Below are positions 6,878-13,490 of a stretch of DNA of 13,490 nt, piece after piece. The stretch lies in the NCBI GenBank assembly GCA_004557285.1, contig SFEK01000048.1, positions 1-13,490 of the forward strand, read 5' to 3'. Source of the stretch: Bacteroidales bacterium. GTDB taxonomy: Bacteria > Bacteroidota > Bacteroidia > Bacteroidales > Bacteroidaceae. Every line of letters begins with the position of its first letter. Positions within the stretch are counted from its first letter, which is position 1. The notes beneath the pieces are model-generated. The model was not told the DNA's origin and did no database searches. It saw only the letters and a list, made by a program, of their open reading frames with translations. The translations under genes were made by a program, and so were the position numbers.

Positions 6878-9127
6878 CTACAGCTGTTGAACAATCGTCT
6901 CGATGTCATCCTTTTCGCCCACTATCCAGATGATGTCGCCGCCGTTCAGCCGATGAGTCGGCGTGACAGGCGACAGACTCTCCAGTCCTTTCTCCAGTCC
7001 TACCACCATGCAGTTGTACCGGTTGCGGATGCCGCTTTCAGCTATGGTCTTGCCGGCAAACACACTCTTGTGGCCAATGACAATCTGCTGCAGCTTCATC
7101 TCCCGTTTTTCAATCTCCGGGTCTTCTACAAACAGTTCATGATTCATGGCATAGCTGAAGGCCGTCAACTGGCTGTCGTCGCCAATGGCCTGAATATTGT
7201 CACCAGGGAAGATGACAGACTCGCCATCGGGGATGTTGATGCGCTGCACGCCACGCAGAATGCTGCTGACATGCACCCCGAAACGGTTGCGGAATTGCAG
7301 GTCACGGAGCTTCTTTCCTGCCCAGACAGAGTCTTCAGGAACGATGAAGTCGGCAATGTGGATGTCCCTGTCAAGCAACTTGCCCTCATAGAGCGGACGC
7401 TTGTGCCCCTTGATTTGCGCCTCGATTTCTCTCGACCGCAGGTTCTGGATAAACATGCGCTCAATCTTGATGCTATGCTTCTTGATCGACCTCGACACAA
7501 CCATCAGCGCCACAGCCACCAGTGCCATGCTGATCATCAGTGCATTGGTGAAACGGGTGAGGTAGTTGCAGATGTAGAACACGAATGATGCAGCCAACAG
7601 CAGTCGCACCACCACGGTGAGCAACAGCAGCACCTTGTTGTAAGGTTTCTCTGCCCACAAGGCCTTCCACTCTTCGCTATGGTTCTTTTTCATCACGATG
7701 GCACGCAGGAACGGAGAAATCATCAGCAGCGTGAGTCCGCCACACACCGCATTGGCCCACCAATGGGGAAGAATACTGCGGACAAACGGCAGGAAGAAGG
7801 CGAACATCAGGGTGATGGCCGCCACCGACAGTGCACTGTATATGGCCGTGATGCGCACAAGCTGCATGAGCAACGGTTTCCAATATCCCTTCCGTTCGGT
7901 GTTTTGCTTGTTCACGGTGATATTGTTCAAGGCCTCAATCCATGCGGCCGGCAGATGGCGTTCCAGCATCTTGTAGCAAGGAGTGGCCATGCGTATCATA
8001 TAAGGAGTGAGGAACGTGGTGATGACAGACACCGCCACCACGACAGGATAGATAAACTGGCTGATGACACCCAGCGACAGCCCCAGCGAGGCAATGATAA
8101 ATGAAAACTCGCCAATCTGCGCCATGGAGAAACCGCATTGCATGGCAGATTTGAGCGACTGTCCGCTGACAAGAAAACTTAAACTGCCCAGCACCACCTG
8201 TCCCAGCAGGATCACCATCACCAATGCAGCGATGGGGAGAGCATGTTTCACCAGTATGGCAGGGTCAACCAACATGCCCACCGACACAAAGAATATGGCA
8301 CCAAAGAGGTTTTTTACAGGTTCCACCAGTTTGATGATACGTTCGGCCTCAATGGTTTCAGCAAGAATAGAGCCCATGACAAAGGCACCGAAGGCACTGC
8401 TGAAACCCACCTGGGTGGAAAGCACGGCCATGGCACAGCACAGGCCCAAGGCCACGATGAGCAGCGTCTCGTTGTTGATCAACTTGCGCGAGGTGCGCAG
8501 CAGCAGCGGAATCAGCGAAATGCCCACCACAAACCACACCACGAGGAAGAAACCAATCTTCATCACGCTGCCCAGCATCTGTTCGCCGTCGGGATTGTTG
8601 CCCATGGCAATGGTCGAGAGCATCACCATCATGACAATGGCAAGGATATCTTCCAGGATGAGCACGCCCATCACGATGCCAGCAAAGCGTTGCTGCCGCA
8701 GGCCGAGGTCGTCGAACGCCTTGTAGATAATGGTGGTGGAACTCATGGCCAGCATGCCCCCTAAGAAAATGCAGTCCATGCGCGACCAGCCGAACGCATG
8801 TCCCGTGACGATGCCGATAAACATCATGCTGAACACGATGCAGCAGGTGGCGATGACGGGCGACACCCCCATCTTGATGATTTTCTTGAAAGAGAAATCA
8901 AGGCCAAGCGAGAAAAGCAGAAACATCACCCCGATGTCTCCCCACATACGGATGTTGGCCCTGTCAACCACCGACATGATGTAGGGCATGTGAGGGCTGA
9001 CTAAAAAGCCGGCCACCACATACCCTAACACCAAAGGTTGTTTGAGCTTCTTGAACACGATAGTCACTATTCCTGCAACAACAAGAATCAAGGCAAGGTC
9101 GTTGACCAGATGCGGAAGCTCGTTCAT
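6878..9127 (-). CDS. CPA2-family cation/proton antiporter with two C-terminal RCK_C (TrkA_C) domains
   Basis: A 749-aa inner-membrane protein. Residues ~1-385 form the Na+/H+ exchanger fold of the KefB/GerN-like CPA2 family; LILEDILAIV contains the paired acidic residues Glu159-Asp160 of the transport site. A second hydrophobic block of about four or five helices (~415-555) follows. Then come two RCK_C/TrkA_C-like regulatory domains (~572-660 and ~676-749), each with the pattern 'aGK-l-dl-iRnrfg ... GD-i-aiG'. No Rossmann-type RCK_N (NAD-binding) domain is present, unlike KefB/KefC. It should exchange Na+ or K+ for protons and be gated by a cytosolic ligand. An in-frame TTG at 9133 could add two residues, but the ATG at 9127 is more natural. 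The start is 11 nt after the pepT stop, so the two are probably cotranscribed. It converges on lptD with a 24-nt gap. Confidence 0.9.
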   Translation of the reverse strand: MNELPHLVNDLALILVVAGIVTIVFKKLKQPLVLGYVVAGFLVSPHMPYIMSVVDRANIRMWGDIGVMFLLFSLGLDFSFKKIIKMGVSPVIATCCIVFSMMFIGIVTGHAFGWSRMDCIFLGGMLAMSSTTIIYKAFDDLGLRQQRFAGIVMGVLILEDILAIVMMVMLSTIAMGNNPDGEQMLGSVMKIGFFLVVWFVVGISLIPLLLRTSRKLINNETLLIVALGLCCAMAVLSTQVGFSSAFGAFVMGSILAETIEAERIIKLVEPVKNLFGAIFFVSVGMLVDPAILVKHALPIAALVMVILLGQVVLGSLSFLVSGQSLKSAMQCGFSMAQIGEFSFIIASLGLSLGVISQFIYPVVVAVSVITTFLTPYMIRMATPCYKMLERHLPAAWIEALNNITVNKQNTERKGYWKPLLMQLVRITAIYSALSVAAITLMFAFFLPFVRSILPHWWANAVCGGLTLLMISPFLRAIVMKKNHSEEWKALWAEKPYNKVLLLLTVVVRLLLAASFVFYICNYLTRFTNALMISMALVAVALMVVSRSIKKHSIKIERMFIQNLRSREIEAQIKGHKRPLYEGKLLDRDIHIADFIVPEDSVWAGKKLRDLQFRNRFGVHVSSILRGVQRINIPDGESVIFPGDNIQAIGDDSQLTAFSYAMNHELFVEDPEIEKREMKLQQIVIGHKSVFAGKTIAESGIRNRYNCMVVGLEKGLESLSPVTPTHRLNGGDIIWIVGEKDDIETIVQQL

Positions 9128-9138
9128 AATCAATGTCT

Positions 9139-10362
9139 TTAATCGTTATATTCTGCAGTGATTTCGCAAATCTTGATGATCACCTGCATGGCCTTCTCCA
9201 TCACCTGGATGGAAACAAACTCATGAGGCCCGTGGAAATTCACGCCACCAGCAAAGATGTTGGGGCAGGGCAGACCTTTGAACGAGAGTTGTGCGCCGTC
9301 GGTGCCGCCGCGTATAGGCTCAACCTTTGGAGGCACGCCGTTTTCCTGCATGGCCTTCAGCACAATGTCGATGACATGCATGTTGGGGTCGATTTTCTCC
9401 TTCATGTTGTAGTATTGGTCTTTCACCTCGGCGGTGACGGTGCCTTCGCCATATTTCTTGTTCATCTGGTTCACGCAGTCCTGTATGAACAGTTTGCGCT
9501 TCTCGAACTTCTCGCGGTCGTGGTCACGGATGATATAGGCTAATTTGGCATTTTCGATGCCACCCTCCATGTTCAGCAGGTGGAAGAAACCCTCGTAGCC
9601 CTCGGTGGTTTCAGGTGTCTCGTCGGCAGGCAGCATGCCTACAAATTCCGTGGCCAGCAGGTTGGCGTTCACCATCTTGCCCTTGGCATATCCGGGATGC
9701 ACGCTCACCCCCTTGAAACTGATTTTGGCAGCTGCTGCATTGAAGTTTTCAAATTCCAGGTCGCCCAAGTCGCTGCCGTCGATGGTATAGGCCCATTGGC
9801 AGCCAAACTTCTCCACGTCAAAGTGGTGTGCACCCATGCCGATTTCCTCGTCGGGGTTGAATCCCATGCGGATGTTTCCATGCTTTATTTCGTCGTGGTC
9901 GCGCAGCCAGCACATGGCCTGTACGATTTCGGCAATGCCCGCCTTGTCGTCAGCACCCAGCAGGGTGTGCCCGTCGGTCACGATCAGGTCTTCGCCCTTG
10001 TGAGCGAGCAGTTCTGGAAATTTCTTGGTCGAAGACACGATACCCTCAGAAAGCACGATGTCGTTGCCGTCATAGTTTCTGATGATGCGTGGTTTCACGT
10101 TGGCGCCGCTGCAGTCGGGCGACGTGTCATAGTGGCTGATGAAACCGATGGTGGGCACCTCTTTCTTGATGTTCGATTTCAGCGTGGCATACACATATCC
10201 CATCTCGTCCATCTCCACATCGTCAAAGCCCTCTTCTTTGAGCTCGTCTCTCAGCGCTTTGGCAAATACAAGTTGTTTGGCGGTACTTGGCACACTGTCG
10301 CTGTCCTCAGCCGATTGTGTGTCAAAACTCACATACTTCAAAAATCTTTCAATAATGTCCAT
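9139..10362 (-). CDS. pepT: Peptidase T (tripeptide aminopeptidase)
   Basis: A 407-aa cytosolic M20-family dizinc aminopeptidase that removes the N-terminal residue from tripeptides. The start MDIIERFLKYVSFDTQS aligns with the known PepT N terminus, so I take 10362. The frame is open to an ATG at 10407, but that codon lies within a few bases of the -7 promoter box. The metal-site residues are all present: His77 and Asp79 (SHYDTSPD), Asp138 (LLGADDKAG), Glu172-Glu173 (NPDEEIGMG), Asp195 (TIDGSDLGDL) and His377 (NFHGPHEF). Length matches the family (about 405-410 aa). It is the first gene of a probable two-gene operon with the antiporter. No functional link between peptide breakdown and cation exchange is evident. 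Confidence 0.96.
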   Translation of the reverse strand: MDIIERFLKYVSFDTQSAEDSDSVPSTAKQLVFAKALRDELKEEGFDDVEMDEMGYVYATLKSNIKKEVPTIGFISHYDTSPDCSGANVKPRIIRNYDGNDIVLSEGIVSSTKKFPELLAHKGEDLIVTDGHTLLGADDKAGIAEIVQAMCWLRDHDEIKHGNIRMGFNPDEEIGMGAHHFDVEKFGCQWAYTIDGSDLGDLEFENFNAAAAKISFKGVSVHPGYAKGKMVNANLLATEFVGMLPADETPETTEGYEGFFHLLNMEGGIENAKLAYIIRDHDREKFEKRKLFIQDCVNQMNKKYGEGTVTAEVKDQYYNMKEKIDPNMHVIDIVLKAMQENGVPPKVEPIRGGTDGAQLSFKGLPCPNIFAGGVNFHGPHEFVSIQVMEKAMQVIIKICEITAEYND

Positions 10363-10417
10363 GATGTTTATTTCAGTATTTAAATTCAGGTTCAGTTGCA
10401 CTGACATATTTCGACCA

Positions 10418-10425
10418 CAAAATTA
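10418..10425 (-). promoter_or_regulatory. Candidate -7 box of the pepT-antiporter operon
   Basis: CAAAATTA on the plus strand reads TAATTTTG on the minus strand, a full match to TAnnTTTG. It lies about 55 nt upstream of the chosen pepT start, giving a leader of roughly 45-50 nt. No good -33 TTTG is seen at the expected distance. Confidence 0.55.
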
Positions 10426-10575
10426 GGCATAATTTTTGAAAACGCCAAGCATTGTGCCAATTATATCATTATTATCCGCCCCATACCACATGTCAGCCAT
10501 GGTGCACATCCACTGTTGCCTATGCTATGCAGCCATATAAGGAGAAGCGATGGTTGTCTATATGAAACACTTCAT

Positions 10576-11481
10576 TTACAGCATGTCAAGCAATGCGATG
10601 TTGTAGGATTTGTTTTCACAAAGCATCTTGAGGAATTCCTTTGTACTGCTCTTGATATAACTGTCTTTGAGGATGTGGAACGAACCTTCCATCTGCGTGT
10701 TTGGATGATCGAGGGCGATGACCTTGATGCCTGGAATATGACTTACGGCAGCCTGACTGATTACGGTGATAAGAAACTTCGACGACCTGACAAGGTCGAT
10801 GATGACATTCACCTCATTGATTTCCAACCTTACGTTGAACTGACTTTCCGAACCTCTTGTCAGCAGATCGAATGCGTTGCGTGCCTGAAGTCCTTTGGCT
10901 GGCATGACAAAGGGAAACCGCTTGAGGTCAGCACACTTCACCCTTTCGGCGCCAGCGAGCGGATGATGCTCAGAGACCACTACGGCCAACTGATTGTCAA
11001 ACAAGATGTGCGACTCTATTTCAGGGCTCACGCTTGTGGGTTTATAACTCAATGCCACATCAAGTTCACGATCTTTCACCATGCGCATCAAGGTCTCCAT
11101 GTCATGACAATGAATGTTGAGTTTGATGTCGGGATATTCTTTCATAAACAGCAACACCGTATCTTTGAGCAGCGGAATGAACGAGAAGGTGGAGCCGATG
11201 TTCAGGCAACCAGCCTTCAACCCCCTTATGTCGTTCATCCTGTCAATACACATATCCGCAGCATGAAGCGTGTGTCTGGCCTCAGGAAGGAAAGCCTCTC
11301 CAACGTCTGTCAGACGCACGCGATGCGAAGAACGCTCAAAAAGCATTACCCCCAACTCGTTTTCCAACTGCTTGATTTGCTGCGACAGCGTGCTTTGCGT
11401 GATGTTGAGCAATCTCGAAGCCTCACTGAAACTATTCGTCTCAGCCACGTTTACAAAATATTTCAGTTGCCTTAATTCCAT
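10576..11481 (-). CDS. LysR-family transcriptional regulator
   Basis: A 301-aa DNA-binding regulator. The N terminus MELRQLKYFVNVAETNSFSEAS with TQSTLSQQIKQLENELGVMLFER (residues ~1-50) is the classic LysR winged helix-turn-helix. A linker helix and a two-lobed periplasmic-binding-protein-like effector domain (~90-295) follow. The frame extends upstream to an ATG at 11532, but the LysR signature begins at the ATG at 11481, and the extension would run across a -7 box at 11510-11517. It is transcribed away from the three-gene exporter operon at 11694-13133, the usual arrangement for a LysR protein and its target. The effector cannot be read from the sequence, but an exported metabolite of that operon is a natural candidate. 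Confidence 0.95.
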   Translation of the reverse strand: MELRQLKYFVNVAETNSFSEASRLLNITQSTLSQQIKQLENELGVMLFERSSHRVRLTDVGEAFLPEARHTLHAADMCIDRMNDIRGLKAGCLNIGSTFSFIPLLKDTVLLFMKEYPDIKLNIHCHDMETLMRMVKDRELDVALSYKPTSVSPEIESHILFDNQLAVVVSEHHPLAGAERVKCADLKRFPFVMPAKGLQARNAFDLLTRGSESQFNVRLEINEVNVIIDLVRSSKFLITVISQAAVSHIPGIKVIALDHPNTQMEGSFHILKDSYIKSSTKEFLKMLCENKSYNIALLDML

Positions 11482-11509
11482 TCTAATTGTATCATTGATA
11501 AAACCGCCG

Positions 11510-11517
11510 CAAAAGTA
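11510..11517 (-). promoter_or_regulatory. Candidate -7 box of the LysR gene
   Basis: CAAAAGTA on the plus strand reads TACTTTTG on the minus strand, matching TAnnTTTG. It is 28 nt upstream of the ATG at 11481, so the leader would be about 20 nt. The -33 element is not clear. Confidence 0.5.
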
Positions 11518-11559
11518 TGATAAAAAATTCAAACAGACAACGGTCTGCTATTATTATTG

Positions 11560-11575
11560 TCGATAATATTATCGA
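11560..11575. promoter_or_regulatory. 16-bp perfect palindrome, candidate LysR operator
   Basis: TCGATAATATTATCGA is perfectly self-complementary and lies in the divergent region between the LysR gene and the exporter operon. LysR regulators bind dyads of this general size. Its centre is about 64 bp upstream of the LysR gene's inferred transcription start and about 100 bp upstream of that of the exporter operon. Function is inferred from position and symmetry only. Confidence 0.45.
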
Positions 11576-11653
11576 TGATGATTATTAATATCTATAGATG
11601 GCCGTTATCGAAACAATCAATAGACAAATCTTCCTGCTGAACAATATGAGCAG

Positions 11654-11661
11654 TAATTTTG
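11654..11661 (+). promoter_or_regulatory. Bacteroidetes -7 box of the split exporter operon
   Basis: TAATTTTG matches TAnnTTTG and is followed by CACCCTG, the same context as the box in front of lptD. Transcription would begin near 11667, leaving a leader of about 25 nt before the ATG at 11694. No clear TTTG -33 element is seen, which would fit a promoter that needs an activator. Confidence 0.6.
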
Positions 11662-11693
11662 CACCCTGAAAAAAACATTTAAATATAGAAATT

Positions 11694-11885
11694 ATGGAAT
11701 ACATTATCGACGAAACTGCGGCAAGCCAATGGGTATGGCTTGTGTGGGCACTTGCCTTAGGAACCGTGCTGCTCAAGCCGGCAATCAAAATCCTGTATAA
11801 GGCTTGGAAAATAAACAAGCGATGGCACATCATTTCGTATGGAGACAACAGCATATATGACTATGATGACGAATATGACGACTGA
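11694..11885 (+). CDS. Small single-pass membrane protein of unknown function, first gene of the exporter operon
   Basis: A 63-aa protein: a short N terminus, one hydrophobic helix (about residues 12-34, WVWLVWALALGTVLL...), a basic stretch (KAWKINKR) and a very acidic tail with repeated Tyr-Asp pairs. The basic residues after the helix suggest the C terminus lies in the cytosol. I do not recognise a family. Support for it being real comes from the promoter about 30 nt upstream, a good ATG, and its stop overlapping the start of the next gene by 11 nt, which suggests translational coupling. It could be an accessory subunit or regulator of the exporter, or simply a coupling leader peptide. Confidence 0.62.
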   Translation: MEYIIDETAASQWVWLVWALALGTVLLKPAIKILYKAWKINKRWHIISYGDNSIYDYDDEYDD

Positions 11886-12663
11886 ACAAAAATCCTTGCC
11901 TGCCGATGAGCATACAAGGCTCAAGCATATATGCCGCTTCATAGAAGGATATGCCACCGCCATGCTGTCTGCAGGAGCCACCACTTCACGCATAGAGCAT
12001 TGTGTGGAACGCATATCCCGACGCTATGGCGTAATCTCCGACCTGTCGCTACTCCCATCCCGCATACTGCTGACGGTATGGGATACAAATCACAGCCACA
12101 ATTACAGTCTTGTGGGGCACACCCATAAAAATGGTATAAACCTGCAGACCGTCACGTCGTTGAGCCGCTTGTCGTTTCTTGACATTCCCCTTGAGACGGC
12201 GTGTGAGCAGTTGAAAACCATCATCTCGACACCGCGCATGAACAAATGGACGGTCATTCTGCTGACGGCATTGGCCAATCTCTCCTTTTGCCGCCTGTTT
12301 GATGGCGACTGGTATGCTATGGGAGTGGTGTTTGCCGCCACTGTCATCGGCAATGTATATAAGAACTATATGGTTGAAAAGCATTGGGACATCAGGTTCA
12401 CAACCATCGTGGCCGCCTATATATCTGCCATTGTCGGTTCGTCGTGCTTCATCTTTGGATTTGGAAGCACCCCACAGACGGCCCTGGGAACATCTGTGTT
12501 GTGGCTCGTGCCGGGAATCCGGTTCATCAATGCCATCTGCGACATGACAAACGGCCACTATGTCGTCTCACAAAGCAGGATGACAGATGCGGTCATCACC
12601 ACCATCTGTCTTTCTTCAGGACTTTGTCTTGCATTACTCACGTTAAACATACAATGGAAATAA
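11875..12663 (+). CDS. Threonine/serine exporter family protein, YjjP-like (ThrE N-terminal) subunit
   Basis: A 262-aa inner-membrane protein. The cytosolic N-terminal region contains AMLSAGATTSRIEHCVERISRRYG (~29-52), the typical YjjP/ThrE start. About five membrane helices follow from residue ~124. The signature LVPGIRFINAICDMTNGHYVVSQSR (~211-235) matches the conserved 'PG...NA..D...G.Y.....R' block of the family. Fused ThrE exports threonine and serine in Corynebacterium; the split E. coli pair YjjPB has been reported to export succinate. The substrate here is therefore open. The start is ambiguous: in-frame ATGs occur at 11839, 11857, 11863, 11866 and 11875. I chose 11875 because it overlaps the upstream stop by 11 nt and leaves a family-like N terminus. 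It overlaps the next gene by 10 nt. Confidence 0.9.
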   Translation: MTTEQKSLPADEHTRLKHICRFIEGYATAMLSAGATTSRIEHCVERISRRYGVISDLSLLPSRILLTVWDTNHSHNYSLVGHTHKNGINLQTVTSLSRLSFLDIPLETACEQLKTIISTPRMNKWTVILLTALANLSFCRLFDGDWYAMGVVFAATVIGNVYKNYMVEKHWDIRFTTIVAAYISAIVGSSCFIFGFGSTPQTALGTSVLWLVPGIRFINAICDMTNGHYVVSQSRMTDAVITTICLSSGLCLALLTLNIQWK

Positions 12664-13133
12664 TCACGCTATTCACCGACGGCCTCTTTGCCAGTATGGC
12701 GGCAATAGGTTTTGGGAGCATCAACAACACCCCGCGCAGATTGCTTCCCTGGTGCGGATTCATCGCAGCCATAGGACATGCCACCCGTTTTGCCCTGATG
12801 CACTCTTCCTTTCGTCTTGACATCATCCTTGCCGGATTTGTGGGAAGCATCTTCATCGGCATCACATCCTCGTTTGCCTCGCGCCGGCATGGCTGCCCAT
12901 TCGAGGTTTTGGCATTTCCCGCCCTGTTGCCGATGATACCTGGAATGTACGCCTACGGCACCATCCAGGCACTCATCAGCTATCTGCAATTACATGCTGC
13001 CGGCGCACCGTCAGCACATTATCTCGATGTCTTGGCCTACAATGCCATCATGACGATGCTCATCATCCTCTTTTTGGCTGTAGGAGCCCTTGTCGGGATA
13101 TTTTTAACTCGAATCACCCGCACCACCAGCTGA
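12654..13133 (+). CDS. Threonine/serine exporter family protein, YjjB-like (ThrE C-terminal) subunit
   Basis: A 159-aa hydrophobic protein with about four or five membrane helices and the conserved pattern EVLAFPALLPMIPGMYAY (~84-101) of YjjB/ThrE_2 proteins. WCGFIAAIGHATR (~33-45) also fits the family. The ATG at 12654 lies inside the last codons of the YjjP-like gene (10-nt overlap), so the two are translationally coupled and most likely assemble into one transporter. The same frame is open further upstream inside the previous gene, but the family homology starts here. It is the last gene of the operon; no clear terminator hairpin follows before the window ends. Confidence 0.9.
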   Translation: MEIITLFTDGLFASMAAIGFGSINNTPRRLLPWCGFIAAIGHATRFALMHSSFRLDIILAGFVGSIFIGITSSFASRRHGCPFEVLAFPALLPMIPGMYAYGTIQALISYLQLHAAGAPSAHYLDVLAYNAIMTMLIILFLAVGALVGIFLTRITRTTS

Positions 13134-13461
13134 CATTCTGCATGCGTCTTCACCCCTCTTTGGCCGGGTCACCCCACTGCCAACATGAGTGCTGCGCATC
13201 CGCTGTTGCCTTCTGTGTCTTCATGTTCTGCCATTCGCATGTAGATCTGGGCATGTTTTCGGACATTCATGGCTTTTGTCTGCAACCGTACAAATCAAAC
13301 CACTTCCACCGTTCTTTTTGTGTTGCGGTTGATGCCTGCTATAGTCGCAAAATGCTGCACTGCAAAGCAGCGCAAAGCTATCGTTTTTCCTACCCCCTGT
13401 CAGCGCCTTTCAGGCAATCCCTCTCCTGTTTTAAGGGTTCAACATGTCGTGAAAATGGGGG
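13134..13461. other. Gene-free stretch after the exporter operon
   Basis: No coding region I can support. One open frame on the plus strand (13142-13480) lacks any recognisable domain and is rich in Cys, His and Phe in the manner of random translation. A TAGCTTTG box on the minus strand (13380-13373) matches the -7 consensus without a -33 partner. A short 5-bp hairpin occurs at 13354-13371. The region may hold the leader of a gene beyond the window or a small RNA, but nothing shows this. Confidence 0.5.
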
Positions 13462-13490
13462 GAACATAGACGAACAATAGACGAACAATA
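13462..13490. repeat. Start of an 11-nt tandem repeat (GAACAATAGAC) cut by the window edge
   Basis: A variant copy GAACATAGAC (13462-13471), one full copy GAACAATAGAC (13472-13482) and a partial copy GAACAATA (13483-13490) stand head to tail. The array runs off the window, so its full length is unknown. Confidence 0.7.

Noticed and set aside
6872..6892. Short hairpin (GTTCAGC...GCTGTTGAAC-like) at the convergent ends of lptD and the antiporter gene
   Set aside because: About 7 pairs including a wobble, overlapping the antiporter's last codons and with no T tract on either side; too weak to call a terminator.
9580..10383. Plus-strand open frame (267 codons) opposite pepT
   Set aside because: Antisense to the PepT active-site motifs; no independent support.
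10562..10575. Small hairpin ATGAA-ACAC-TTCAT after the LysR gene
   Set aside because: Only five A/T-rich pairs and no T tract; not a credible terminator.
10516..11475. Long plus-strand open frame (319 codons) opposite the LysR gene
   Set aside because: The LysR protein on the minus strand has unmistakable helix-turn-helix and effector-domain sequence; the plus-strand translation is rich in Cys, His and Phe with no recognisable domain.
13142..13480. Plus-strand open frame (112 codons) at the window end
   Set aside because: No promoter box upstream, unlikely composition, no domain, and it runs into the tandem repeat.

Overview
The window looks like chromosomal DNA of a Bacteroidales bacterium, most likely Prevotella or a close relative. 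Three things point there: close matches to Bacteroidetes-type proteins, several promoter boxes of the Bacteroidetes form TAnnTTTG, and little Shine-Dalgarno signal in front of the genes. It is mostly an ordinary core-genome stretch. I see no CRISPR array, transposase, phage module, tRNA or rRNA, and no strong sign of a wholly new defence or biosynthetic system.

Layout. Positions 1-360 hold the 3' part of queF (queuosine synthesis). It is followed by a 17-bp perfect inverted repeat and a hairpin terminator. On the minus strand, 498-1238 encodes a lipoprotein of unknown function. A divergent intergenic region (1239-1506) with a promoter on each strand separates it from a 590-aa biotin-type carboxyltransferase (1507-3279, plus). 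That protein keeps the catalytic carboxyltransferase residues, but its C-terminal biotinyl-like domain has lost the lysine that normally carries biotin. A strong hairpin ends this unit. A small HD-domain hydrolase follows (3416-3958), then a large LptD-like outer-membrane LPS assembly protein (4043-6853).

From 6878 to 10362 two minus-strand genes form a probable operon: pepT (tripeptide aminopeptidase), then a CPA2-type cation/proton antiporter with two C-terminal RCK_C/TrkA_C domains. Next comes a minus-strand LysR-family regulator (10576-11481). It is divergent from a compact three-gene plus-strand operon (11694-13133) whose genes overlap by about 10 nt each: a 63-aa single-TM protein, a YjjP/ThrE N-terminal-type exporter subunit and a YjjB/ThrE C-terminal-type subunit. 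The LysR protein is the obvious candidate regulator of this split exporter. The shared intergenic region holds a 16-bp perfect palindrome that could be its operator. The last 357 bp (13134-13490) carry no gene I can support and run into an 11-nt tandem repeat at the window edge.

The genes best worth a second look are the carboxyltransferase with the degenerate biotin domain, the small membrane protein coupled to the split exporter, and the inverted repeat directly abutting queF.
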